A DNA stretch of 45,733 nucleotides, from positions 1-45,733 of the forward strand of contig JALUVJ010000035.1 in the NCBI GenBank assembly GCA_027020665.1. Direction: 5' to 3'. Below the pieces are notes generated by a model. That model did not search any database. It was not told the DNA's origin and saw nothing but the letters and a program-made list of their open reading frames with translations. Source of the DNA: Nitrospira sp. Lineage in GTDB: Bacteria; Nitrospirota; Nitrospiria; SBBL01; JAADHI01. The position numbers and the translations under genes are program-made. Each line of letters opens with the position of its first letter. The first letter of the stretch is position 1. Below are positions 1 through 8,667 of the stretch, piece after piece.

Positions 1-1
1 C

Positions 2-757
2 TCAAACGCCGAAACCTTGGAGGCGGTCGATGCCTTATACAGCACGGTCATTACGGCAGGCACCCATCGTGCCGAGTCGATCCGTGTGGCCGAAGCCGCA
101 AAGGTCATTGAAAATACGCAGCGCGATGTCAACATCGCCCTCATCAATGAACTGGCCCTCATTTTCAACCGCCTCAATATTGATACCGAAGCCGTTTTAA
201 AAGCCGCGGGCACAAAGTGGAATTTCCTGCCCTTTACACCCGGCCTCGTGGGGGGACATTGCATCGGGGTCGATCCTTATTACCTGTGTCACAAAGCCCA
301 GGAAGTCGGCTATCACCCGGAAGTCATCCTGGCCGGGCGGCGCATTAACGACAACATGGGCGGATACGTCGCCGGAGAAGTCATTAAACTCATGACCAAA
401 AAGAAGGTGCGGGTCGGCGGCAGCCATATCTTGGTTTTAGGCATCACATTTAAAGAAAACTGCCCCGACATTCGAAATACCCGTGTCATCGACATCGTTG
501 AGGAATTGAACAATTATGGCGTGGATGTGGATGTATATGATCCCTGGGCCGATACCGCCGAAGTGACGGAGGAATACGGCATCACGCTCGTCGATCCTCC
601 GCACACGGCATTTTATGATGCCATAATCCTTGCCGTGGCTCACCGTCAGTTCAAGGACTGGTCTCAGGCCGATTTAATACAATATACAAAACCCGCACAC
701 GTGGTATATGACATCAAACACCTGCTTGATTACAGCTGGGTGGATGGCAGGTTATAA
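2..757 (+). CDS. Nucleotide-sugar dehydrogenase (UDP-GlcNAc/GalNAc 6-dehydrogenase type), C-terminal part
   Basis: The reading frame is open from the window edge, so the start codon and N-terminal NAD-binding domain lie outside. The visible part holds the central helical domain and the catalytic-Cys motif [11 protein letters not shown], followed by the C-terminal UDP-binding domain with [15 protein letters not shown] and VYDPWAD. In this family (WbpA/TviB/VipA-like) the Cys forms the thioester in the two-step NAD-dependent oxidation of a UDP-hexose(amine) to the uronic acid. The next gene, 130 bp downstream, is a UDP-uronate epimerase, so both probably feed capsule, O-antigen or exopolysaccharide synthesis in the cytoplasm. 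The spacing and the SHILVLG segment favour the UDP-N-acetyl sugar branch over UDP-glucose dehydrogenase, but substrate choice is inference. Confidence 0.9.
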   Translation, partial: SNAETLEAVDALYSTVITAGTHRAESIRVAEAAKVIENTQRDVNIALINELALIFNRLNIDTEAVLKAAGTKWNFLPFTPGLVGGHCIGVDPYYLCHKAQEVGYHPEVILAGRRINDNMGGYVAGEVIKLMTKKKVRVGGSHILVLGITFKENCPDIRNTRVIDIVEELNNYGVDVDVYDPWADTAEVTEEYGITLVDPPHTAFYDAIILAVAHRQFKDWSQADLIQYTKPAHVVYDIKHLLDYSWVDGRL

Positions 758-770
758 ATAAAACGGCCTC

Positions 771-856
771 ATAACAATTTTCAGTTCAAAATTGCGTTCC
801 CCTACGTTCCCGTGAAAAGGGAATTTTTTGCAATGCCCTTGGCTGAAAATTATTAA
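771..856. repeat. Long imperfect hairpin between sugar-nucleotide genes
   Basis: The arms ATAACAATTTTCAG (771-784) and CTGAAAATTATTAA (843-856) are inverted complements with one or two mismatches. Nested inside are ATTGC/GCAAT and TTCCC/GGGAA pairs. The structure fills most of the gap between the two genes. It could be a folded RNA element, a weak bidirectional terminator or a palindromic mobile remnant; no U-tract marks it as a clean intrinsic terminator. Confidence 0.5.
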
Positions 857-889
857 GAAAAATCACATGTGTTCCGAAGGAGTCAACAA

Positions 890-1900
890 ATGAAAATCTT
901 GGTCACAGGCGCGGCAGGTTTTATCGGCTTTCACGTATCGAAGCGTTTATTGTCAGAAGGACAAAATGTTATCGGCTTGGACAGCCTCAGCAACTATTAC
1001 GATGTGCAACTGAAGATAAACCGTCTGAAACAACTGGAAGCGGCAGCGGGTTTTGAATTTGTAAAATGCGATTTGGCCGACCGGAAGCGCATGGAACAAC
1101 TTTTTCAAGAAAACGCCTTTGACCGTGTCATTCATCTGGCCGCCCAGGCCGGCGTGCGCTACAGCCTTGAAAACCCGCATGTGTACATCGACAGCAACCT
1201 CGTGGGGACCTGTCATATTTTGGAAGGCTGCCGTCATGCCAAAGTACCTCATCTCGTTTATGCTTCATCCAGTTCCGTTTACGGCTCCAATACGCGCATG
1301 CCGTTTTCCGTGCATCACAATGTCGATCATCCCGTTTCGCTCTATGCCGCAACCAAGAAAGCCAATGAATTAATGGCCCACACCTATTCCCATCTCTACC
1401 GAATTCCCACCACCGGCCTGCGCTTTTTTACCGTTTACGGCCCTTGGGGCCGACCGGACATGGCCCTGTTTCTTTTTACGAAGGCAATTCTTGCGGGCGA
1501 GCCGATCGATGTTTTTAATTTTGGGAAAATGCGGCGGGATTTTACCTACATCGACGACATCGTCGAAGGCATCCTCCGTGTAACGGAAAAGATTCCCCGG
1601 CCCAACGCCGATTGGACAGGCGATGCGCCCGATCCCGCCACGAGTGCGGCCCCTTATAAAATTTACAATATCGGCAATAACAACCCCGTTGAACTGCTCG
1701 ACATGATCGAAGCCCTTGAAAACACGCTGGGTCAAAAAGCCGAAAAACGGCTTAAACCCATCCAGCCGGGAGATGTGCCCGCCACCTATGCGGACGTTGA
1801 TGATTTAATCCACGATGTCGGCTTTAAACCTGCGACCCCCATTCAAGTCGGCATTGAAAAATTTGTCGCCTGGTACCGGGATTATTACAAGATTGTTTGA
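890..1900 (+). CDS. UDP-glucuronate 4-epimerase-like NAD-dependent epimerase
   Basis: A 336-residue extended short-chain dehydrogenase/reductase. It opens with the Rossmann motif GAAGFIGF near residue 8 and has the catalytic YxxxK pair (Tyr152/Lys156, YAATK) and a serine-rich SSSSVYG segment before it. [13 protein letters not shown] is typical of UDP-glucuronate 4-epimerases (CapI/GAE), which make UDP-galacturonate for surface polysaccharides. I chose the ATG at 890 because a Shine-Dalgarno-like GAAGGAG lies just upstream; a GTG at 869 would add seven residues and swallow this site. It probably acts after the upstream UDP-sugar dehydrogenase. Other 4-epimerase substrates cannot be excluded. 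Confidence 0.88.
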   Translation: MKILVTGAAGFIGFHVSKRLLSEGQNVIGLDSLSNYYDVQLKINRLKQLEAAAGFEFVKCDLADRKRMEQLFQENAFDRVIHLAAQAGVRYSLENPHVYIDSNLVGTCHILEGCRHAKVPHLVYASSSSVYGSNTRMPFSVHHNVDHPVSLYAATKKANELMAHTYSHLYRIPTTGLRFFTVYGPWGRPDMALFLFTKAILAGEPIDVFNFGKMRRDFTYIDDIVEGILRVTEKIPRPNADWTGDAPDPATSAAPYKIYNIGNNNPVELLDMIEALENTLGQKAEKRLKPIQPGDVPATYADVDDLIHDVGFKPATPIQVGIEKFVAWYRDYYKIV

Positions 1901-2158
1901 TTACGCCTCACACAAATACGCGCCCGCTCAAGAAAGATCTTTCTAACCGATTGATTTAAAAATATTGATTCAGAGCGATTTTCAGCTATTTCGGCCCGAT
2001 TCCTTTTTTTCTCCATCCGGCGCGGCACGCCCCAACCCTTCCTTGACAACAGCCTTCTTTTTGAAACAACGGATAAAAGTGATTTTGAAGGAAGCACTGA
2101 TTCGGTCCGGGTTGAATTTTTCAAGAAATGAAACTTTTCAGGCACGGTGGGAAAACAA
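1901..2158. other. Non-coding stretch with palindrome and repeat end
   Basis: No convincing gene is seen. A perfect 14-bp palindrome, AGAAAGATCTTTCT, lies at 1931-1944 just after the epimerase and may be the stub of a terminator or an operator. A divergent copy of the dispersed IS5-like end repeat lies at 2089-2113. Short open frames here lack ribosome sites and resemble no family. Confidence 0.4.
2089..2113 (+). repeat. IS5-like end repeat, copy a
   Basis: The sequence GGAAGCACTGATTCGGTCC matches the window-wide consensus GGAAGCTCTGATTAAGTCC with a few changes. It is one of about nine intergenic copies, and no transposase is next to it. Confidence 0.45.
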
Positions 2159-2470
2159 TGTCAAAACCCGGCATCAAGGCCCTTACAGTTAAAAAACGTG
2201 TCCTTATTTTGGCTCATGGCCTCCTTCATCATGCTTGGCATCACCGGCTTTCGTTTCAGCTCTCTTTCTCAAACCCTTATTGAAAAAAGGCGCCGGCGAC
2301 GCTTTCCGAAGTAATTATGGCCGGGCTCACCTCGCATATGAAGGCGGACATCATGCCACAATGTTCGAACCCAAGCTCGCGGATATCTTTTTAAAGCATC
2401 TTGATGGTTTTGTAAAAATTTACGATGCTCACAATGAACATCAAGGGGAGATCGAAAAGAAGAATTTTCT
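2159..2470 (+). pseudogene. Possible decayed N-terminal part of a membrane sensor or chemoreceptor
   Basis: From an ATG at 2159 one frame reads MSKPGIKALTVKKRVL. A second frame then gives a hydrophobic segment, MASFIMLGITGF. Further shifts give MAGLTSHMKADIM and finally FLKHLDGFVKIYDAHNE. Pieced together this resembles the N-terminal membrane helix and extracytoplasmic start of a histidine kinase or methyl-accepting protein. At least two frameshifts are needed, and the sequence stops at the miniature element at 2470. The reading is by eye and low in certainty; it may be coincidental. Confidence 0.25.
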
Positions 2471-2633
2471 AGGGCGTATCGACATTCAACTGGGAGGCCG
2501 TTTTTTGAGAAATTTTTAGTTCTGACAAGGCGGTTTTTCTGCGCAATGCAAGACATTGAAATGAAAAACCCACGCAGTCAGGGCGAAAAAGAGCCGAAAA
2601 GACGCCTTGCATGTTGAATGTCGACACGCCCTA
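2470..2633. mobile_element. MITE-like element, copy 1 (TA-flanked, 19-bp inverted ends)
   Basis: The ends GGGCGTATCGACATTCAAC (left) and the inverse of GGGCGTGTCGACATTCAAC (right) form near-perfect terminal inverted repeats bounded by TA on both sides. The interior is almost identical to a second copy at 28015-28179; copy 1 has one base fewer in a T run and a handful of substitutions. It has no coding capacity. TA flanks with such ends are typical of miniature elements moved by IS630/Tc1-mariner-type transposases, which is family inference. The right TA forms part of the stop codon of the radical SAM gene on the minus strand. Confidence 0.8.
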
Positions 2634-4418
2634 AGTCCCTGAAATGGTAACAAATTTTTCATCGGAAACAGGGAGTGTTTCGGAAACGGGCGTTGTCGCA
2701 ATATCGCAATAGGCTTTGCCTTCGGGATCATTCTGAATCCGTTTTCTCATCTTATTCAGCTTTAAATGCAGCCTCAAAAGCCCGATCGCGGTTGATGTGA
2801 TATCGAAAAAACGCCGCGTATAAAAACGCACAACGTTTTCGACCGGAAAACCCGGACGCCGCTCAGAGCGGGATTTCCGCCTTAATATCCCCGATTGCAG
2901 CGGATGCAGCTTTTCAAAAAGAATCGAACCGTAAAACCACATCACCTGTTCCTGCAAACGCCGCAGGCTATTGCCGTCGGCAAGGCGCCGCCGGAAAAGC
3001 CGCTCCACATTTTCATCGCCATAATAAGAATGCCAGGCGTCCATATAGGTTTGACGCCATTCTTCGGATGACATGAGGGGATGTTCCGTACAGGGATACT
3101 CCAAATCATACTTATTCATATCGGGTTCCAACCAAACTCCCGCTTTTACCAAGGCCCGGTGATCCTCCGAACCCGGAAGCGGCGTGAGCATAAAAAACTC
3201 CAACAAGTCGATGGGCAGCTCTCTTTTAATCGTTTCGATATCCCGCATCACCGAGTCGTGCGTATCATCCGGGAAGCCGATAATATAGCCCGCCGTAATC
3301 AAAACGCCCGCCTGACGCCAATCCTGAAGCATCTTTCGATACTGCGCCACATGGTTTTGTTTTTTTCCCGTGCTTTTTAATGCCGCCGCATTAATATTTT
3401 CCAATCCGATAAACACCTTGTGGCAACCGGCCTTGCCCGCTTTTTGAATAAAACGCGGAATGCGATGGCAGGCGGTATCCACTTGAAGGATCATATTGAT
3501 GTTCATGCCTTCATTTTCCCGCAGATGAATCAGTCGATCAAAAATGGATTCCCAATTTCGATTTCGGGCAAAGTCGTCATCGGTCACAAAATAACGCCGG
3601 ATGCCGTTCTTCCAGTTTTCGCGCACAATGGCTTCCACATCGTCCGCCGTGCGAAACCGCGACTTGCGACCCTGCACATTGATAATCGTACAGAAACTGC
3701 AAGTAAAGGGACAGCCCCGCCCCGCATCAAAGGTTGCAAGGCTGCCGACATAACGGGAAATCACTTTTGCCGGCAAAATCGGCGCGGACTGCTCCTGCAA
3801 GGCGGGTAAATCATCCAAAAAATTGTAGAGCGGTTTTAAGTCCCCCTGAAGCGCATCTTGCAGGATATTGCCCCAGGTTGCTTCAACTTCTCCCGCCACC
3901 AAGGTAATGCCGTCCCGCATTGCGCCGGAAAGGTCATCCGGCAATTTGTCCAACATGGCAAGGCAGCCGCTGACATGAAACCCGCCGATCAGCACAGGAA
4001 TGCTCCGGTCTAAAAAGGGCTGTGCAAGATCAACCGCGCGCGGGAATTGATTGCTCTGCACACCGACCATGCAAATCATGCCGCGCACCTCAGGCGTTTT
4101 GAATCGTTTTAAGATTTTCTCAATGGGAATTTTTTGATTGGTTTCATCGTACACGTCAATGACCAGATCAATCTCGTCACCCAAAAGACCCGAAAGACGC
4201 ACTTTTTCCGTAATAGCATATAAACAGGCCAAGCTATTGCTGGGAATGCTGGAGAGCTGCCATCGGATAACATACCCTGCGTCATCGTAGTGAGACGGTT
4301 TGATCAGGACAATACGAAATGATTTTTTCAAAGAATATAACCGGAAGGGAGAAGCAAATCCGCGCACAACATCGTTTTTTAACCTCGACAATATAAAGCA
4401 GATCTTACGCCCATCCAA
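2631..4418 (-). CDS. B12-binding-domain radical SAM protein
   Basis: A 595-residue protein. The N-terminal part (about 35-190, from FRIVLIKPSHYDD) matches the cobalamin-binding fold that precedes many radical SAM domains. The radical SAM centre is GRGCPFTCSFC, with Cys236, Cys240 and Cys243 binding the 4Fe-4S cluster, followed by a TIM-barrel region (FVTDDDFARNR, KVFIGLENIN). The C-terminal roughly 120 residues are family-specific. Relatives methylate or rearrange lipids, cofactors and antibiotics; the substrate here is unknown. The first ATG has no clear Shine-Dalgarno, and a TTG at 4331 just before SFRIVLIKPS is an alternative start closer to family N-termini. The stop codon TAG is made by the inserted MITE, so the original C-terminus may have been longer. 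Confidence 0.85.
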   Translation of the reverse strand: MDGRKICFILSRLKNDVVRGFASPFRLYSLKKSFRIVLIKPSHYDDAGYVIRWQLSSIPSNSLACLYAITEKVRLSGLLGDEIDLVIDVYDETNQKIPIEKILKRFKTPEVRGMICMVGVQSNQFPRAVDLAQPFLDRSIPVLIGGFHVSGCLAMLDKLPDDLSGAMRDGITLVAGEVEATWGNILQDALQGDLKPLYNFLDDLPALQEQSAPILPAKVISRYVGSLATFDAGRGCPFTCSFCTIINVQGRKSRFRTADDVEAIVRENWKNGIRRYFVTDDDFARNRNWESIFDRLIHLRENEGMNINMILQVDTACHRIPRFIQKAGKAGCHKVFIGLENINAAALKSTGKKQNHVAQYRKMLQDWRQAGVLITAGYIIGFPDDTHDSVMRDIETIKRELPIDLLEFFMLTPLPGSEDHRALVKAGVWLEPDMNKYDLEYPCTEHPLMSSEEWRQTYMDAWHSYYGDENVERLFRRRLADGNSLRRLQEQVMWFYGSILFEKLHPLQSGILRRKSRSERRPGFPVENVVRFYTRRFFDITSTAIGLLRLHLKLNKMRKRIQNDPEGKAYCDIATTPVSETLPVSDEKFVTISGT

Positions 4419-4486
4419 CCGTACTTGTAAAGACAGGCTCTTAAAGACCCCAAGATCGGCGATTGATTTTTGAGAAACCCCTTATC

Positions 4487-4515
4487 TTGATCGAAACGGA
4501 GGACAATGTTAAACT
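4487..4515 (+). promoter_or_regulatory. Candidate sigma-70 promoter for the glycogen operon
   Basis: TTGATC (4487-4492) and TAAACT (4510-4515) are separated by exactly 17 bases and lie about 60 bases before the glgX start codon, in the divergent gap with the radical SAM gene. A nearby GGAGGACAATG would begin an eight-codon leader peptide (MLNSVAFG) overlapping the -10; it is probably fortuitous. Confidence 0.4.
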
Positions 4516-4574
4516 CGGTCGCCTTTGGATGACGTGTGTTTTTCTTTGTACTTTTACTTACATAGACAGGTCTT

Positions 4575-6713
4575 TTGAAATTGAGAACAAAACCAGGCGT
4601 CCCTTACCCGCTCGGTGCGACCTGGGACGGGAAAGGCGTCAATTTTGCCATCTTTTCCCAGTACGCCACCCGCGTTGAACTGTGTCTTTTTGAGACAGTT
4701 GACGCCAAAAAAGAGACCCGGCGCATTGCAATGACCGAGCAGACCGACATGGTCTGGCACATTTACCTGCCGGATGCCCGCCCCGGATGGCTTTACGGTT
4801 ACCGTGTTCACGGGACCTATGATCCTCTATCCGGACATCGTTTTAATCCGAACAAGCTTCTGATCGACCCTTACGCAAAAGAAATCGCCCGTACAATTCA
4901 ATGGCATGACGCCATGTTTGCTTATACCGCCGGAGAAGGCTTGGGGGCGGATACCCGCGATAACGCCGCGTTCGCCCCACTGGGCAAAGTCATCGATCCC
5001 GCCTATTCATGGGGCAATGATAAACCGCCGCGACACCCCTGGCATGAAACCCTTATTTACGAAACACATGTAAAAGGCTTGACCGCGCGACACCCGGAAG
5101 TTCCCGAAACATTGCGAGGGACTTATTCCGGGCTCATTGCCGAACCCGTGATCAAACACCTCCAAACCCTCGGGGTGACGGCGGTTGAACTGATGCCCGT
5201 GCATCATCACATCGACGACCGTTTTCTGGTCAAAAAAGGCTTATCCAATTACTGGGGCTACAATACGCTTTCCTATTTTGCGCCCGATTTGCGTTACAGC
5301 TCCGGCACAATGAATCCGGTCGATGAATTTAAACTGATGGTGCGCACCCTGCACGCCAAGGGGATCGAAGTCATTCTCGATGTTGTTTACAACCATACGG
5401 CGGAAGGCAATCAATTCGGCCCCACACTGTCCCTGCGCGGCATTGACAACCTCTCCTATTACCGCGTTGATCCTAATGCCAAGGATCGCTACATCGACTA
5501 CACGGGCTGCGGCAACACCCTCAATATGACGCAGCCGCATGTCTTGCAGCTTATCATGGACAGCCTGCGTTACTGGATTCAGGAAATGCATGTGGACGGC
5601 TTCCGTTTTGATCTCGCCAGCACCCTTGCCCGTGAACTGCACGACGTGGACCGTCTGGGTTCTTTTTTTGACATTGTTCACCAAGATCCGATTATTTCAC
5701 AAGTCAAACTCATTGCCGAACCCTGGGATCTGGGGGAAGGCGGTTATCAGGTGGGCAACTTCCCCGTGCTCTGGACGGAGTGGAACGGCAAATACAGAGA
5801 CACCATCCGGAGATTTTGGAAAGGCGACGGCTGTCAAGTCGCGGAGCTTGCCACACGCCTTTCGGGCAGCAGCGACCTTTATGAACACGGTGGCCGCAGA
5901 CCATATGCCAGCATCAACTTTATCACCTGCCACGACGGCTTCCCGCTGGCAGACCTCGTCAGTTACAACGAAAAACACAATGAAGCCAATGGCGAAGACA
6001 ACCGGGACGGTTCATCCTATAACGACAGTTGGAATTGCGGTGTGGAAGGGCCGACAGACAATCCGCGAATTCAAGGCTTGCGCGAACGCCAAAAACGTAA
6101 TTTCATGGCAACACTGTTTTTGTCGCAAGGCGTGCCGATGATTTACGGCGGAGATGAGCTGAGCCGGACACAGAGAGGCAATAACAACGCCTATTGCCAG
6201 GACAACGACATCACCTGGTATCACTGGCAATTGAACCCGCAACAAAAGGCCTTTCTCGCCTTTATCCGGCAACTCGTCGAAATCCGGAAAAATCCCGTCC
6301 TGCGCCGTCACCGTTTTTTTCAGGGCCGTCAGATTCGGGGCTCCGAAACCAAAGACATCACCTGGTTTTCACCCAGCGGACATGAAATGACCGACGCAGA
6401 GTGGCACAACGACTGCTGGCAGGCCATGGGCATGCGGCTCGCCGGAGACGCCATCGGAGAGGTCGATCGCGAAGGACAGCCCATCGTGGGCAAAACCCTT
6501 CTGATTCTCATGAACGCAAGTACGGCAAGCATCCCCTTCCTGTTACCTGCCCACCACAAAAATGTGCGCTGGCAAATGGTACTCAATACGGCATATGAAG
6601 TTCCGGAGCGCAGAGGGCCGATTGAAAAAGGGGGGACGAGTTTTCAACTCATGGATCATTCCCTAGTGGTTTTTCAGTTGAAACCGCTCAGGAGGCTATC
6701 GAATGGGCACTAA
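4575..6713 (+). CDS. glgX: Glycogen debranching enzyme
   Basis: A 712-residue GH13 enzyme that hydrolyses alpha-1,6 branches of glycogen limit dextrins. The N-terminal CBM48-like beta-sandwich starts PGVPYPLGATWDG. The catalytic barrel shows the nucleophile Asp346 in DGFRFDLAS, the acid/base Glu382 in AEPWD and the transition-state stabiliser Asp454 in CHDGF. NNAYCQDNDITWY is characteristic of GlgX/isoamylase-type enzymes. Length agrees with the family. Translation appears to start at TTG (4575), since MKLRTKPG matches family N-termini; the ribosome site (ACAGG) is weak. It overlaps glgB by 11 bases, so the two are translationally coupled. Confidence 0.95.
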   Translation: MKLRTKPGVPYPLGATWDGKGVNFAIFSQYATRVELCLFETVDAKKETRRIAMTEQTDMVWHIYLPDARPGWLYGYRVHGTYDPLSGHRFNPNKLLIDPYAKEIARTIQWHDAMFAYTAGEGLGADTRDNAAFAPLGKVIDPAYSWGNDKPPRHPWHETLIYETHVKGLTARHPEVPETLRGTYSGLIAEPVIKHLQTLGVTAVELMPVHHHIDDRFLVKKGLSNYWGYNTLSYFAPDLRYSSGTMNPVDEFKLMVRTLHAKGIEVILDVVYNHTAEGNQFGPTLSLRGIDNLSYYRVDPNAKDRYIDYTGCGNTLNMTQPHVLQLIMDSLRYWIQEMHVDGFRFDLASTLARELHDVDRLGSFFDIVHQDPIISQVKLIAEPWDLGEGGYQVGNFPVLWTEWNGKYRDTIRRFWKGDGCQVAELATRLSGSSDLYEHGGRRPYASINFITCHDGFPLADLVSYNEKHNEANGEDNRDGSSYNDSWNCGVEGPTDNPRIQGLRERQKRNFMATLFLSQGVPMIYGGDELSRTQRGNNNAYCQDNDITWYHWQLNPQQKAFLAFIRQLVEIRKNPVLRRHRFFQGRQIRGSETKDITWFSPSGHEMTDAEWHNDCWQAMGMRLAGDAIGEVDREGQPIVGKTLLILMNASTASIPFLLPAHHKNVRWQMVLNTAYEVPERRGPIEKGGTSFQLMDHSLVVFQLKPLRRLSNGH

Positions 6714-8667
6714 TCTTCCGAAAAATTTTTCCGATAAGGCCTTGATCCTCGATGAGGATCCGCTTTTGAGCGAAGCCGAAATTCAATCCTTTCATCAGGG
6801 AAACCATGCGCGGCTCTATGAAAAAATGGGGGCGCACCGCATTCACCGCAAAGGGAAAACAGGCACGCTGTTCCGCGTGTGGGCGCCCGGTGCCGAGTCG
6901 GTTTCCGTCATCGGTGATTTTAACGGATGGACCGCCGACGCACACCCGCTTGGCCTCCGGCAAGATTATTCCGCCATTTGGGAAGGTTTTTTCCCGGAGA
7001 TTGCCGATCAGGCCCTTTACAAATACCACATTCGCTCCAAATATCGACAAGAAGCCCTTGAAAAAGGCGACCCCTTCGCCTTTGCCTGGGAAGAGCCGCC
7101 GAAAACCGCCTCCATCGTCACACACCTTAACTACGAGTGGCAAGATGCCGCGTGGATGGCGCAACGCAGCGGACGGAATGCCCTGGACGCGCCCCTGTCT
7201 ATTTACGAAGTCCATTTGGGTTCTTGGCGGCGCAAACCCGAAGCAGGCATGCGTTTTCTCAGCTACCGGGAACTGGCGGAATCATTGGTGCCTTATTTGC
7301 TGGAAATGGGGTTTACACACGTTGAATTTCTTCCCGTGATGGAACACCCTTTTTACGGCTCCTGGGGTTATCAGATCACCGGCTATTTTTCCCCGACCCG
7401 GCGTTTCGGCACGCCGCAGGATTTCATGCACCTCATCGACACCCTGCACCAACACAATATCGGCGTTATTTTGGACTGGGTGCCTGCACATTTCCCGAAC
7501 GACAAACACGGCCTGTCGGAATTTGACGGCGGGCCGCTCTTTGAATACGCCGATCCGCAAAAAGGCTTTCACCCGGATTGGAAAAGCTGCATCTTTGATT
7601 ACGGACGCCACGAAGTCCAATCCTTCCTCATAAGCAACGCCTGCTTCTGGCTCGACAAATACCACATCGACGCCCTGCGCATCGACGCCGTGGCGTCGAT
7701 GCTCTACTTGGATTATTCCAGAGAAGCCGGGGAATGGACGCCCAACCAATACGGGGGCCGGGAAAACCTGGAAGCCTTGTCCCTGATCAAAAAATTAAAC
7801 GAAACCGTCTATCTCAACTTTCCGGACGTGCAAACCATTGCGGAAGAATCCACCGCTTGGCCCATGGTTTCCCGGCCGACGTATTTGGGCGGTTTGGGGT
7901 TTGGCATGAAGTGGAAGATGGGCTGGATGCACGACACGCTTTTTTATCTGAGCAAGGACCCCGTTTACCGAAAATTTGAACATCATCAACTGACCTTCAG
8001 CATCGACTACGCCTTTTCTGAAAATTTTGTGCTGCCGCTTTCACATGACGAAGTCGTGCACGGCAAGGGGTCTTTAATCGACAGAATGCCGGGCAATGAC
8101 TGGGAGCAATTTGCGCACTTACGCCTGCTTTACGGCTATATGTATGGCCACCCCGGGAAAAAACTGCTCTTCATGGGCGATGAATTTGCGCAACGGCGGG
8201 AGTGGGATCACGAAAGCAGTCTCGACTGGCACCTGCTTCAGCATGGCGCACATCAGGGCCTCCAACACTGGGTGAAGGATTTAAACCGCCTTTACCGCTC
8301 AGAAAAAGCACTTTATCAACAAGACTTCACGCATCGCGGTTTTGAATGGATCGACTGTACCGATCACAATCAAAGTGTGCTGGCCTTTTTGCGTAAATCC
8401 CTCGAATTGCATAAGCCGGAGCATTGCTTAATTTTCCTCTGCCATTTTACGCCCGCACTCCGGCACCATTACCGCATCGGGGTCCCTTTTGGCGGAAGCT
8501 GGAAGGAGATTCTCAACAGCGACGCCTTACACTACCACGGCGGCGGACAAGGGAACCTCGGCTGTGTTGAGGCCGATCCGGTCCCGGCGCACGGCAGACC
8601 TTATTCAATCGTGCTGACGCTGCCGCCGCTCTCCGTACTCGTTTTAAAACACGGGTCGGCCCCATGA
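6703..8667 (+). CDS. glgB: 1,4-alpha-glucan branching enzyme
   Basis: A 654-residue GH13 enzyme that makes alpha-1,6 branches in glycogen. A CBM48 domain (FRVWAPGAESVSVIGDFNGW, about residues 55-140) precedes the barrel. Catalytic residues are visible as Asp328 (LRIDAVASM), Glu381 (IAEEST) and Asp449 (SHDEVVHGKGS). It is the shorter GlgB type with one N-terminal CBM48, compared with 728 residues in E. coli. A strong AGGAGG lies 7 bases before the ATG, inside the end of glgX. Its stop overlaps the kinase start as ATGA. No glycogen synthase or glgC is present in the window, so the operon here covers branch editing only. Confidence 0.96.
   Translation: MGTNLPKNFSDKALILDEDPLLSEAEIQSFHQGNHARLYEKMGAHRIHRKGKTGTLFRVWAPGAESVSVIGDFNGWTADAHPLGLRQDYSAIWEGFFPEIADQALYKYHIRSKYRQEALEKGDPFAFAWEEPPKTASIVTHLNYEWQDAAWMAQRSGRNALDAPLSIYEVHLGSWRRKPEAGMRFLSYRELAESLVPYLLEMGFTHVEFLPVMEHPFYGSWGYQITGYFSPTRRFGTPQDFMHLIDTLHQHNIGVILDWVPAHFPNDKHGLSEFDGGPLFEYADPQKGFHPDWKSCIFDYGRHEVQSFLISNACFWLDKYHIDALRIDAVASMLYLDYSREAGEWTPNQYGGRENLEALSLIKKLNETVYLNFPDVQTIAEESTAWPMVSRPTYLGGLGFGMKWKMGWMHDTLFYLSKDPVYRKFEHHQLTFSIDYAFSENFVLPLSHDEVVHGKGSLIDRMPGNDWEQFAHLRLLYGYMYGHPGKKLLFMGDEFAQRREWDHESSLDWHLLQHGAHQGLQHWVKDLNRLYRSEKALYQQDFTHRGFEWIDCTDHNQSVLAFLRKSLELHKPEHCLIFLCHFTPALRHHYRIGVPFGGSWKEILNSDALHYHGGGQGNLGCVEADPVPAHGRPYSIVLTLPPLSVLVLKHGSAP

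Noticed and set aside
4502-4531. Eight-codon leader peptide before glgX
   Set aside because: The start codon falls between the -35 and -10 of the likely promoter, so it would not be in the transcript.
5241-5684. Long antisense frame inside glgX
   Set aside because: Shadow of a strongly conserved coding region; codon-position bias of glgX explains it.
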